Source: Struthio camelus
Lineage: Eukaryota; Chordata; Aves; Struthioniformes; Struthionidae
DNA length: 64,000 bases
Direction of reading: 5' to 3'
Assembly (NCBI RefSeq): GCF_040807025.1
Contig: NC_090942.1
Coordinates: 73,831,487 to 73,895,486 of the forward strand
Below the pieces are notes generated by a model. It made no database searches. It was not told the DNA's origin and saw nothing but the letters and a program-made list of their open reading frames with translations. Made by a program: the position numbers and the translations under genes. Positions within the stretch are counted from its first letter, which is position 1, and every line of letters starts with the position of its first letter. Shown here in pieces: positions 1 to 12,157 of the stretch.

Positions 1-1654
1 GCATTAAAATGACCTAAGAAAGTATCACTTGAATTTTTTTATCGAGTGTGTGTGGGGTCAAGTAAAAAATGGATACTTCCCTAATTTTGTTCTTAAATAT
101 GGCCAAAGTGTTTTGGCTGAAAATTTATAAATAAATAAATAAATAATAAATTCAGACCGAGGCATACCCTCAACAGGGGAAACTTTCATCTCAGTGGCTT
201 CAGTTCATTATGACTTTCTTGGACTTCAAAAAAGGCCTTATAAATCAGAAATATTATGCAACTTTAATAATAGGCTGTGTTACCAATCTGCTCACAACAA
301 AGCAGTCAGCATAACTGAAATTCCTAGGTATATCGTGGTTATTAAAAATGAGTTTTCTGTGACTTACTGCTGGCCTTCCAACATTTCATAAAAACCTCAT
401 TTTAAGCTTTTCTTCTTTAAACTTCTCCTGGTTTTCTGTGATTTTCTTCAAACTATAATGGACCATATATAACAAAAGCAAGTTTTAGATACTTGGTTTC
501 TTCCTCCACTCTTCCTGCACATGCTCCCTTTCTCTTAAATGATGATTTCTGTAAACCTAACATTAACAATGATGGAAGTACCAGAGACAGTTTTTTCACT
601 TTGATGAGACAACTGTGCTGGTAGTATAAAATGGCCTTAGTGAGTACTGTGAATCATTCAGAGGTATAACCTATATATTTAATAATCTACAGGCATCATT
701 ATCTGAGTTTTTTGGTTTTTTTTGTTTTGGGTTTTTTTTTTTTTTTGCAAGTGTAGTTGGAATTCTCAAATAAAGCTGCCATTGAGATGAATTTCTTCTC
801 CTGAAACAAATTTATGAATCAGGTAAAACAGCCTCAGGCACAGATATTGAAAGCGAACTGAAAAATAGAAGTCATGGCTGAGCAAGGAGGAACAGGAGCT
901 GATTTTATCTTAATATTATTATCACATAGTTCACGATGATGCTGATTTGGTCTCGTGGATATGTACTGTGGTACCCAATAAGCGTTTACTTATCTCAATA
1001 TTGGCTGTGTATTTGTCTTACAGATAAACAAAGGAGCAGTTAACCTGGATTAAAATAGCAATGAAACAAGCTTACTGGATTTTAACCAAGTAAACAGCTG
1101 AATTCAAGTTTAATGTCTCATATAGAATTGAATTCCTATTGCAAACTTTCTTTAAAATACAGTTTTCGTTCTATTTAAAAACTGGGTTAGCCAACCTGGG
1201 TTAAGGGCCCACAGTCTTTCCCTCCAGCATAGACAAGTTATGAAGCATATCCCATAAAGTATGATTGAACTCTTTGAAAATTATTCATTTGGAGAATCAG
1301 TAAAAGCAGTTGCCATGACTCACAATCTCCCGTGAAGCTATTAGAAAAATATGGTTTAAGCCCCAAACATTGCAGGCTGTTGATTTGTCTCGGCTGCTCC
1401 ATTTTTTTAATCTTGTTTTCTAATGTTCTCAGGGGATCATCATGCTATGTCTGTTTTCTTCATCTTATGTATAGTACTGATATTCTGGGGCTTTCCTTTG
1501 ACATGCCTGCTGTAAGCAAAGCATCCAAGACAACTTTGATGTGGTCAGCATTTTTCAATTAATTAATTGTGTTAACAGATGCTGAGCTTTCCAAATTCAT
1601 TTTCAGGAACCGGTCCTATTTTCCTGAAGTATAAAGGTCAATCAGGCATCTCCG
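1..1654. other. AT-rich noncoding upstream DNA
   Basis: No gene or exon pair could be supported here. Open frames are short and none is flanked by convincing splice sites. The stretch holds a short TAAA repeat (about 127-150) and a T-rich tract around 712-746. It is read as the distal part of the noncoding region upstream of PDE3A. Confidence 0.5.
127..150. repeat. (TAAA)n simple repeat
   Basis: About five tandem copies of a TAAA unit can be read directly. It is an ordinary microsatellite with no evident function. Confidence 0.85.
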
Positions 1655-1830
1655 AAAATCAGGAGATCTGAGCTTAGTTTCAGGCTCTGTCACTGATCTG
1701 GTGTAAGACTTCCAGGCAGGCATCTTCCTTCTCAGTTCTCTCACTTATAAAATGTGGATAATGCTATTGTTTACCCAGACATGTTAAAGTACCTGAAGTC
1801 TAGGTGCAAAGTATGACATTCATAATAACG
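1655..1830 (+). repeat. MIR-type SINE relic
   Basis: The order of conserved blocks follows the MIR family: a GGCTCTGTCACT block at about 1682, a decayed middle, then TATAAAATGTGGATAATG at about 1746 (MIR: TGTAAAATGGGGATAATA). A tail with GTTAAAGTACCTGAAGTCTA follows, like the 3' end of amniote MIR-type elements. It lies in the + orientation. The match was made by eye against the remembered family consensus, so the subfamily is not assigned. Confidence 0.65.
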
Positions 1831-4800
1831 TATCTCGTTGCATAGCAGGCAAGTAAGTGTTGCAGAGGTTTATGGTTTATAAAGAATTATGAAATCTTTG
1901 CAAGGTACTGTTTGTAGTACTGGAAATCTATTATCACTATGCACTTATTCTGGGCTTTTTCTTTTTGATGCAGGCCATATTTTGCACTGAGAGTTTTGCT
2001 GACATCTCCCAGGTGTTGGAAGGCAGTTGGGGCATGTCTGTTTTTCACAGTTAGGTCCTGAAATCCATTGCTCATGAGTCAAAATAAAAAATGAAGCTAA
2101 TGTCGCAAAAAGAGAATAGCATTTATATCATAAGGTGATGGAGCACCCAACTGATGTAGAATAATATTTTATAATATTACTTCCTTCTAAATGATGACAG
2201 ATTTCAGGGATTAAAGCAAATACAAGTTGTTGTCCAGTGTTGCAATTCCTTCCATAAAAATAGACAGATTATTCTTTTAACTTCAAGCTTCTTGGCCTGT
2301 TTCTGAGTGCTGCTGAATATCCTCTTATTGCAAGGAAACTGGAGTTGTGCATGCTCATTAACTGTTAGAACTAAGCATAGAGAGCATGAGGCCTTGTGAT
2401 GCAGCTGTGGATTAATTATAAATTAGAGCATCAAGTATGCTGAGTTGGTCTATGTATTCTTTTGTTTTAATTTTGACACTTTGAACCATTTTTATGACTG
2501 TTGGTTTCTCCATTAAGTAGCTGTACCTCCGATGGCTATCTACACAACAGGACAGGATAATAATGATTAAATTTTACTTTCTTGCTGGGGGTATTCAGAT
2601 TTGACAGAAGCAGATGCAGGTTACTGCATTAGGCCTGCACTGAGTCCTTTCTCCTTTGTAGTTCATCTAGGTGAATCTCCATAAAATGGCAGAAACTTTA
2701 TGTTAAGGTGTTTCCTTACATCCATCCTGCATGAAGTGTTGTTCAGGATTCAATACTGTCATGCAAAACAGTTAGGTTTTCACAAGAGTCAGTAACATTT
2801 ATATCCAAAGGCTCTCGAAATCAGAGCCTCAGTTGCAAAGCTTTTAGTTCTAGAGTTAAACTTCACTTCAGGTATAGCATACCTGTAGTCTACATACTGT
2901 ATTTAAGAGCATCTTTACTTTACTTAAACCTGGTCTGGGTTTTGAATTTCTAGAAGCACATAAAATTGAGTTATGCAAAGATTTATTTTTCATAGCTCTG
3001 GCAAATGCTCTGCATATATTACTGCTGCTGAGCTATATTGCCATGGAAGCTTTACAAACCGCAAGATGAGTCAGTTGTCCTCATCACTGTTTCTTTCTAG
3101 GTAACATTGACGTACATGGTAATTCAAAGAGTTTATTGTCTGCATTAGAAAGTAAAATATTTTTCAGTTTGCATATAATTAGATATAATCTTTCTTTCAT
3201 TAGTAATTTGAGAGTTAAGTTTAAATAATGGAAAAAGAATTATATGAGGGGGAATAAGATTATCTATTTTTCGAGGAGGAAAAAAAAGTGGTGGAAAGGT
3301 CTATACCTTTCAGATTTGTGTCCTAAAGGGTCATATGTTATGTTATGATGAAGCTGTTAAAAACACTTTTAAGTTTTATTTTTTCAAAGTTACCTGTGAT
3401 GGAACTTAATATTTTTCCCAGAATAGATTTAGTTTCTGCACAGATTGCAAGTGTTATAATCTCAAAGTCAGAACTGCTGGGAACTCAGGTAGCCAAGCTG
3501 CAAGCAAAGGACCTCTAGAACAGCCTCAGTCTTTAAGTGGAAGAAAATATACAGCCAGCCACAGACAGGAGCTGACGAGAGAGAGGAAAAAGAAAATGCT
3601 GATCTCAAGTGGCTTCTTCCATTTAGGGTTAACCACATGGAACATTTTGGAGCCCTGGCAATTAATTGAGCTAGAGCCATGGCTGCATCTCAAGCCTGTG
3701 TCCCATCTTGCAGTTTGGTTTAAGTCTGCAACAAATCTGTGGCTCACCTGTCACTTTTAACAGAGGCTGCTGTGGCTCTCTTGTGTTAAGAGCAGGGAGA
3801 TCTTGGCATTACACCATGGCTCTGTTCCTCCGTGATTATGGAGAACTCTGTGGAGGTGTTTGAAAAACTGAGATCAGATAAAAAAGGTGCTGAAGGCCCC
3901 GAATTACCACTCTTTTTCTCAAAAGAGTCCAAATTGCTTTCCAGTCTATGGAGAACTGTATCCTCCCTTCTGGCAGGAAGTGGTGGCACTTTGAAGGCTG
4001 GGAATACCCTCACTTTCTTCACAGAGCAATCTGCGTGGAGCTGCAGCCAGAGCTCTGTGGCAGCAGTAATTAAGGAGCAAGCCTCCCTCTAGCTGAGTCT
4101 GTGGGAGTTGCACTAGCCTCTTTGCTGGGGACAGTTATTTACACATCTGTCATGCCATTAAAAGGCCAATGAACACCTTTTACACGTTTTAGAGCTTCTT
4201 AGCGCTACGATAACCTCACACACACTGAATGGACGTAGGTGTCGTTTTAGCTGGCGTTGAGCTCATTGGGCTGAACTAGCACAACCCACAGTGGTCATTG
4301 CTCTCAGCTTTGGAAATCCAGAGCACCCTTTCAGCACTCAAAACCTGAAGATATCTCCTGTAGCTATACTTGCTTGGTGTGATGGATGCATGATGTTTTG
4401 AATGCACTCATTGAATGGTTACATGTGATTGATAATTGTCGTTTCTTACTGGTGAATGGCAAAAAGGGAGCAAGCAGCACAGATTCAGAGTCTTCACTGT
4501 ATCTGCCGTACAGTGGCGGCCTAGATTAAAATGTGCAGTAGCACATGGCAGCCATTAGCCATCTTGTGTTTTTATCAGTGTGCATATTTGCAAAACAACA
4601 GGAAAATCTCCTGCTGTGGACGACTGTGCTGAACCAATGTTGGCTATTGAACTTTCACTGAATATTAACTTTTACTGTGACTTTGCAAACAAATTTAGCA
4701 AAAGGTGATTGTGGCAGCATGTATTGATTACCGTGTAGATCTGCTGCTGCTTACTGCTGCCAGATCTTCCTATAGAGAATACCAGGTTAATGCTCTGATA

Positions 4801-7800
4801 TGCTTTACACTGTCATAGTGATGAGGAACAGTGAATTGTGCTTTGTCTGATAGCAGATGGTTTGATTTACCTTTCAGGATAAAGTCTTCTTTTCCTGCTG
4901 GTAGTAACTGTTACCAACTTACTATCAAATGTGTTTGATATTGTGCTTTTTCAGATTAAGCTATTCTACAATGCTGATTAGATTAAAGGTCAAATTTAGG
5001 AGTCTTTTCCCATAAACCGGGGTAACCCTTTCTGATATCAAAGGGATTACTTGGATGTAACTGGTGGAAGAATTAGATCCTGTACTCTTGCTCAAGAGGG
5101 AATTCAAAAGGTTGAAGTCCATTTAAAGATTCGTGTTATCATCAGAAGGGCAAATAAAAGCGATGGGAGTCACGAGGCTGAAGGAAAGATGATGGGTCAG
5201 CATCTTGGGCACTCCCCAGGTGATGGCATGTGGAACTCATGGAGGGCACTTTCAGACACTAGATCTAGGGACATCACAAATTAGTTAACTCATTAGATTA
5301 ATGAGGTTAATCTTGTGGCTCTCCACGCTGTGTGGGATTGCAGCATCACGAAGTCTTATCAAATATATCTCTTGTGTCCTGAGCTGGAGAGGGCAGATGA
5401 GATATCTTCTTGTCGTACCCGAGAAACTTACTATGGAAGAATACCACAACGTCCAAATAACCCTACTGAGAGCTCTAACAAGGTTGGAGCAGAAGGGCAC
5501 CACAAGCTGGTGCGTGCTCCTGAGCTGAGGATCAGTAAGAGCAGCAGCCCCTACTCAAATAAAAATAGCAGCATTTGGCGATGATACAGGACAGAGGGAA
5601 TGTGACAGTGGATGGTATCTCAGAACTTTGCTCTGTTTCTGACTACCCAAAGCCTGAGGAGCTGTGTCCTGATGAATTAACAGTTTTGGCAGCCCTTGAA
5701 ACAGAAAAAAGTGCAAAACCAGAGGGTTCATGACTTTGAAGGACTGTTACCCCGCTTCTGTGCACTTGAAAACCTATGCCTAGAGCAGGCAAGAAGCTGG
5801 AGTGGGGCAGGGAGAGCAACCGTTCCAAATATCTCCCTTTTTGGTGACCTCGTCTTCCTTCTTCATGATGATGTGGGAAGGAATAATGCTTTTGCAGGCC
5901 GTTTGCCATATTTAGAGCTACATTTCTACAGGGATAAATCTGTTTGGGCAATTTTGCAAACTTTTACATGCCAGATATACCCACAGTATGGAGCCACACA
6001 GCACAGCGGACAGCAAGATCAGTCTCTGAGTATGAGAAAGGGATATCGCAGCTCAGGAACTGAGTGACCGGAGGCCTTTCCGTAGGCTTCCAGTCAGCAC
6101 CCTTGTGGTGATAAAATAAAAGTCCATTAAATATCCACAATAATTTAAAATAAATTTGATGCTATGACTAGAAAGTTACTTCATGAAGGTATTGGCTAAA
6201 AGGAGGAGTTATGATATTCAATTAGAAGTCCAGCATATCAGTTATTGCTCAAGCAAGTCTTGCAGCCTTTTCCAATGGAGTAGTTCCACTGACTGCTGTT
6301 CCATAATGCATGATTTACATTTGAGCATCACTGAGCATCAAACATTTCACTGCGTTTTATGTCAGACTGTTAACTCTGTGGTACTGTAGGTGTTATTAAT
6401 TAATAAGTGAGACTTCATCTTCATTATATGTCATAAGCAGGCATCACGTTTCCTGATTACTTGCCTTGTCAAAGGACCTGTGGCTTTGAAACGACGTGAT
6501 CATCTGCACTTTTATTAAACTTGCAGAAAGGTATTTGAAAGAAGTCCTTTAAATGACAGCCTACTTCAGTTATCTGCTTTACGATCCTGTGCTTTAGTGT
6601 GATCACGATTTGAGGAGCAGTGAAGCAACCTTTGACAGCTGGTTCACCTGGAAAGCTTGTAATAAAAGGCTTTGTGTCAGTAAGCATTGTACACCTGATA
6701 AGAGTCTGTGACTTGAAATGTACCCAAAAGTGAAATGAACTGATGTTCCTACTGATCATCACGTACAAGGTCAATACAAACTACTGAAATATTGGATTTC
6801 AAAATAATACACTCTTGGCAATAAAACTCCAGGCTCAGTATAACTAGATCATTACAGGGAAGCACAGATCTGTGGAACAAAATTAATACTGTATTTGAAA
6901 TCAGTTTTTAGGAAAGGGTTATGGAAGGAAGTTTAAATGCAATTTAAAAAAAAAAAGTTCTGAAATTTTCATTCCTATCCCTTTTTATCTGTACACTTCA
7001 CCTCAGTGCGAATGCCAGCTGAGAAAGGGAGTGCAGCTGAAGCCCAAAGGATTAATGAAAGGGAAGGAGAGGCAATTCCCTTTTTCCTTTGAGTATTTCC
7101 ATGTTTTTTTTCCAACATCACTGGTGAACGTGAATGCTAAGAAGACTAAGTGAGAAGCTAAGAAGCTGGGACTTGAGAGAAAGAGCTACTTCCCAAGAGG
7201 ACAGTAATGCAGTGTTAGGAAAGCTAAAGGAAGCAAAGAGTGAAAAGAGAAGTGTATTAAAATGACCTTTTTATGTGAGTATATGTGTGCGAAGATATAT
7301 AGAAAAAGCTAGTGCCCTGTTGATAAAAGCAGGACAGTGAACTTACAATTTGAATAAGAAAAGAAATAAAATCAAGCAAGGGCTACAGCCAGCACATAAA
7401 TTTAATATCTTCTTTTAGCCATTTTTAATACTACTTTTAGCTGCAGTAAATCAATGCTCTAAAGGACTGAAGACTTTTCCACGTTAGTAGAAGTTCAATA
7501 GTGTAAAAGTTCTTAATGAATGACTCATAGTATTTGATCATTTTATTGGATAATGAGAGTGAGAAAAAGCTGTTTGTTCTCTTCCTTGTAGTCCCCTACA
7601 ATGAGCAGGGATTTTGCTACTTGTCTAGCTCTACAAAAGATGGTGTTTTTATCGTGCTTCAATGTGCAACCTGAAATCTGATTTACGTGCTGTTATAAGA
7701 GTTAAAGACACTGGCAGTACAACTATTCCTCTAGTTCCTGGACACTTCCTGCTTTCCTACTGATTACTGAAAATGGGGCTAGGCTGAGAAACTATCCAGA

Positions 7801-10800
7801 TAGCTGAAGAGAAGAGCAGTGCCAAAAAGAGGGTGGCAGACTCAGATAGGACCAAGATGCACAGTGACGCACTGGGATGCCCTTAGCTTAGGAGCATGGA
7901 AGGGACCTGTTCCTCCTAGTGATGCTCCTCTCCTGAGCAAGGACTGCAATCAGTCCCTGAATCTTAGCATTCCTCTTTTGCTGGCACAAGGCTGATGCAG
8001 TGGATCCGACACATTTAGCCTAGCTAATGGCCCAGGGTGCAATTTTCTTGTTTTTACCTTAGAATATTATATGTGGAAAGAATGTAAAAATCCATCTAAG
8101 TTGAGCATATAAAAATTGGGAAAACTAAATTAGGCTAATTCCCAACCCTTTTCAGCCACAGCTGCTGTGATACTTGCACAGTAATGCTAACTGGCTTCCT
8201 TGCACCTGCAGGCATGTTACCTCTCCCCTTTATTCTTAAGAACGAGAATTTGAGTCAACTTTGCTGAGAGTTGGATTCTTAGTTCCGGGAAGGATTCTTG
8301 AAGTTCTCCAAATCCAAAGGTTAAGGCTGTAATCCATCCCCTGGAGCTAAATTAAGACAATGATAAAACTTTCCCACTACTTACAGAATATAATTGTTGT
8401 TAGAATATTTTGAAATGAATAAAGGTTACAGTTAAAAGTTTCCATTCACATCTCTTCCCTGTTGGCTTCGTTGCTGCCATTGTTCTAATTTGGAGAGTAC
8501 AAAGAATCTGTAAAAACATCTTATTTATCAGAACATTAAAGAATTACTTCTATTCACAGCTTGGGGAAACACCATTCTTCTCCTCCTTCTTGGCTTGGTG
8601 ATATTAGTTACTGCATGTGGACACATTGCCAAGTCTTCACCTAGATCCATCCAAGGCAGCTGAAAGTGCTCAATTTACCAACAAAAGGCAAGTATTATAT
8701 AGATATGTATACACATAAAAGTTCCTCTTAGGTTACTTTTGTCTGTTACTTAGAATGAAACAGATTTATAAGGTCAGTCTAAAGCAGTTACAGAAGAAAT
8801 GACTTTCTCCTTAAATGTTTCTAAACGTGGTTCCAGGTGCCTCTGGACTAATGCTTTACTTTTTCTTCTTGTCCCTCCTTTCAGATTTTGCTGTCTTGTA
8901 TACCATGGTGCTAAGGATACTAAGGAAGTTCTCAATTAGCTTAGCTGAATCAAAATCAAGTGTGGCTTGAACATGTTCCTTTTAGGATCCCATTATCATA
9001 ATGTGTCTGGCCTTCTCACACAGCTAAATTACTCTGTGGTTTGGGTGGTGAGGAAAGAGTTCTGATGTGTTTGCACTGTCAAACTTTTCAACACCATACT
9101 GTACAGTTCTCATAAGAGCACACTTGGAAAAAGAAATCCGTTATTGCCGCGTGGCTAGACTTTAGGCAATCCTTTACAAGGGCAGACATCGTAATAGAGC
9201 TGGAGCTGTCATTTTTGTCTTCATAAAAAAGCTGAATGTAGCCTCATAGCTAGATTTTATTGAAATATTTAACATAATTCTGTACAGCTGTTACTTGTTT
9301 ATACAAAGAGCTATAACAACCAAATGCAACTCAACCTACTATGAGCAAAGTTGAGCTAAAGTACAGCCATAATATGCAATAGTAAAGCCTCTTCCACTTC
9401 TACTTTTAAGCAAAAGTCATGAAGTTTAATCCTATAATTCTTACTGATGTCTTAGCTCACAGATTATTCAGCCTGATTATCACTGAAATCAAAGTGCTTA
9501 TCAAGTTCTTTGGGCCTAATTCCTCTACTGCTAACATTAGCAGGGTTTTAATTAGCCAGATCAAATTTTTAAGGCCATTTTCTCTCCCTTTACTTGGAAC
9601 AAAACCTTTGAGGAAACCCCATTAGTCAGGCAGCTCAGTCTTCAGTGTATGGGGATTCAATTATATCTTTGAGCCCATGAAGTCCTGGGGCCAGGGAGAA
9701 AGTGAATTCCACAGTGAAGCTGCGGAGAAGAGCCCAGAGCATCTGTATTCTCAGACCTGGACCCAGTCATTAACGGCACAGTTGTAGTAGATGGTAGTCT
9801 ACTGAGCAGTTTAATTAGTAGATTGGTAGTTTCCAAGATTTCCAAGGCTTTGTGTATCAAAACCGAATAACTCAGTTTGGCTAATGGCATTCTCATAACA
9901 GCTAAAACTTTTATCGCACTTGTTCCCACCTGCCCTGACCTGGATTTGTTGAATAGCAAAGAAGGAGCTTAGTTTTAAAAAGAAAAATGAGAGATAGCAG
10001 TTTAGTAAATTGATTGCTCTTTATTCTCTGGTTCTGACAAAGCAAACTCAGATCTTAATTTCTCTTGGATTTTAGTAGGGTGTTTTGCTTGCTGTGGAAC
10101 TGACTGACTCAGAGTCAGCCTTGAGCCATTGTTTAAAATTGTCTTTTAGGAATATTTCACCATTGTTTATTCAAAGAGGTGTTTTAAATACTGTGAGATT
10201 TAGTCAAAATAATGGAAAGTTTGAATATCTGTTAGTAGGCAAAAGATATTTGTAGCTGTTGTGGTTGAAGAGCAAGAATTGTCAATTTAAGACGGTACAG
10301 ATAACATGATATCTTTTATTGAACCAAGAATAATTCATCTAATCTTTATATAATAAAACATCCAGAAGAGGAACCTTTGGGCCCTCAAGCCTGAATATTC
10401 TAAATTATTCTTGTTCCAATAAAAAGTGTCATATTATCTACCTTGTCTACTTAAACACATGTTCAAAATGACGAATTGGTGGCTATTTTTGGTGCATTTT
10501 TACTGTGTTGTTATCTTAAGTCTCATTTAACTTATGCAACCATTTTCAAAGTTATAAACGTGTACTCTTTATATGCCAAACTGAATCACAGTCTCTTTTC
10601 TCTCCTTGCTCCAGTAACATTTTGAAGAGATGGATAGTTTACACAGTTCCAAAGTGCTGCATGAAGGTAGTCTTGGTTTATTTTAATTTTTTTTTACTTT
10701 TTTTTGTCAGCTAGATAAAATAATTCAAGAAATAAACACAGCTTTTGATGAATCTTATGCAAAAAAGTAGGTAAAAAATAGCTACAAGTCTCTTTTATTA

Positions 10801-11479
10801 TTGAAAGTATGGTATCTGTGGAAACATACTACAGTTATTTTTATGTAGAGGAAAGACTGTGTTAACAACCACTGTGATTATTAATCACTGCATGATTGAT
10901 AACATTTGCAGGCACCAACTCTTTAATTACAGTCTTTTTATTGTTTCATCATTAGTTAGCTGGATCTGTACAAATACATAGTAATAGATCTTCCCTATTC
11001 CACAGGCCTTACTGTGATTGTACATGGTCTAACAGCTTGGTCCACATGAAACTCCGGGCACAAGAAAATAAAAGGGGCTATTGCTGTTGCCAGGTGTTAA
11101 ACAGGAGAAACTGTGGCAGAATGGAGCCCTTGCTCAGCAACTCTAATACACTTACATGACAATATTCCCAGGAAACAGGTCTTCAAGGGCCAGCCAGGTA
11201 TCTTTATCAAGGGGATTTAGATGCTTAAGTGCAGTTAGAGACCTAGTCTGTAATCCACAATAGTCTCACTGATGTCAAAGGACAGTCGTGCCTACTGAAA
11301 GTATGAGAATAGCAGGCTCTCTCCCCAGGAACCTCGCTAACAAAAGCTTGACACACAGGTTGTGCATGTTTAGTGTTACCATTTTGGCAGAGGAAGGAGA
11401 AATAAAACGACAGAGGAAGCGTTCACCTTCGTCAATTTAGATTCAGAAAGGGCTTGCATAGAGGATGCAAGATGGTCTC
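1831..11479. other. Noncoding upstream DNA, no gene seen
   Basis: Nearly 10 kb without a supportable gene. GC-richer patches near 3.45-4.1 kb and 5.0-6.1 kb carry overlapping short open frames on both strands, as expected from fewer stop codons. None has a matching acceptor-donor pair in frame. A minus-strand CAG|GTGAGC donor-like site occurs near 3746 but no convincing exon leads into it. No RNA gene was recognised. Confidence 0.45.
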
Positions 11480-12157
11480 CTAATCGTAAGTAGAAGTACC
11501 ATTGCAAAGTTTCTCAAGGTCTCTCCAGAGGAGTAGTTTGAAACTGCTGCCAGGCCTCCTTTCGAGCACTTCTAGATAGGGGCTGTCCAAGAGATGCGCT
11601 CTATGATATCGTCTCCCCAGCCAACTCTGACCACTTTGTGGGCTGTGGCATCTGGCTCTGGGCTTTCTGGAAGAATGAGGCTTGCAATGAGCTTTCATCA
11701 CTTCATGATCATGAAAGACATAACTGCTGAGTGGATGATACAAGGCTTCAAGATTCCCTAAGGCCTTTATAAGGTGCCTTGATTTTTCATCTGAGGATCT
11801 CAAGAGTACTCTAGAAATTTGAAGTTTCCTCTGAAAAATGGTAATTGATTTTAAAAGCTGGCTTTCTGCTGAAGAAGAAGGTAAAATTACAGAGTCTGAG
11901 TATATAGTATGTTGACTAGGCTGTGAACAGAAATGGTTAGAGACAGTCAGACAATCTGCAGGTGTTTTTTTTTTCTCTTTCCAAATTTCGGTGAAAATAG
12001 CCCACTCGCTGGAAGCAGCTCTGCTCCAGAAGCTTTGTGTGTCTAGAAAGATTTGGATAGACTGTACTCTCCTTTGGTCTTTGCTAATGGCCTTCTGAAG
12101 TATTTCTTCTGGCTTAAAAGTGTTTGAATGACAGGGCACACGTACCTCTATAAACAT
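11480..12157 (-). other. Long minus-strand open reading frame, 225 codons, unrecognised
   Basis: The frame runs from an ATG at 12157 to a TAG at 11482-11480. The stop-free stretch extends upstream to a TAA at 12190-12188, about 234 codons, which is long for AT-rich DNA. The predicted protein is rich in Ser, Leu, His and Arg, and shows no signal peptide, membrane segment, low-complexity run or domain I recognise. No strong flanking splice site or polyadenylation signal was found on the minus strand. A MIR-like SINE fragment at 11763-11822 lies inside the frame, which argues against an old conserved coding exon. It may be a chance open frame or a young or decayed exon. Confidence 0.2.
11763..11822 (-). 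repeat. SINE 3'-end fragment (MIR-type), minus orientation
   Basis: The segment reads CTTTATAAGGTGCCTTGA, then CATCTGAGGATCTCAAGAG and a short tail. This resembles the reverse complement of the 3' end of amniote MIR-type SINEs (TTTGAGATCCTCAGATGAAAGG). The same family end appears in the opposite orientation at 40716-40800. The assignment rests on remembered consensus blocks. Confidence 0.45.
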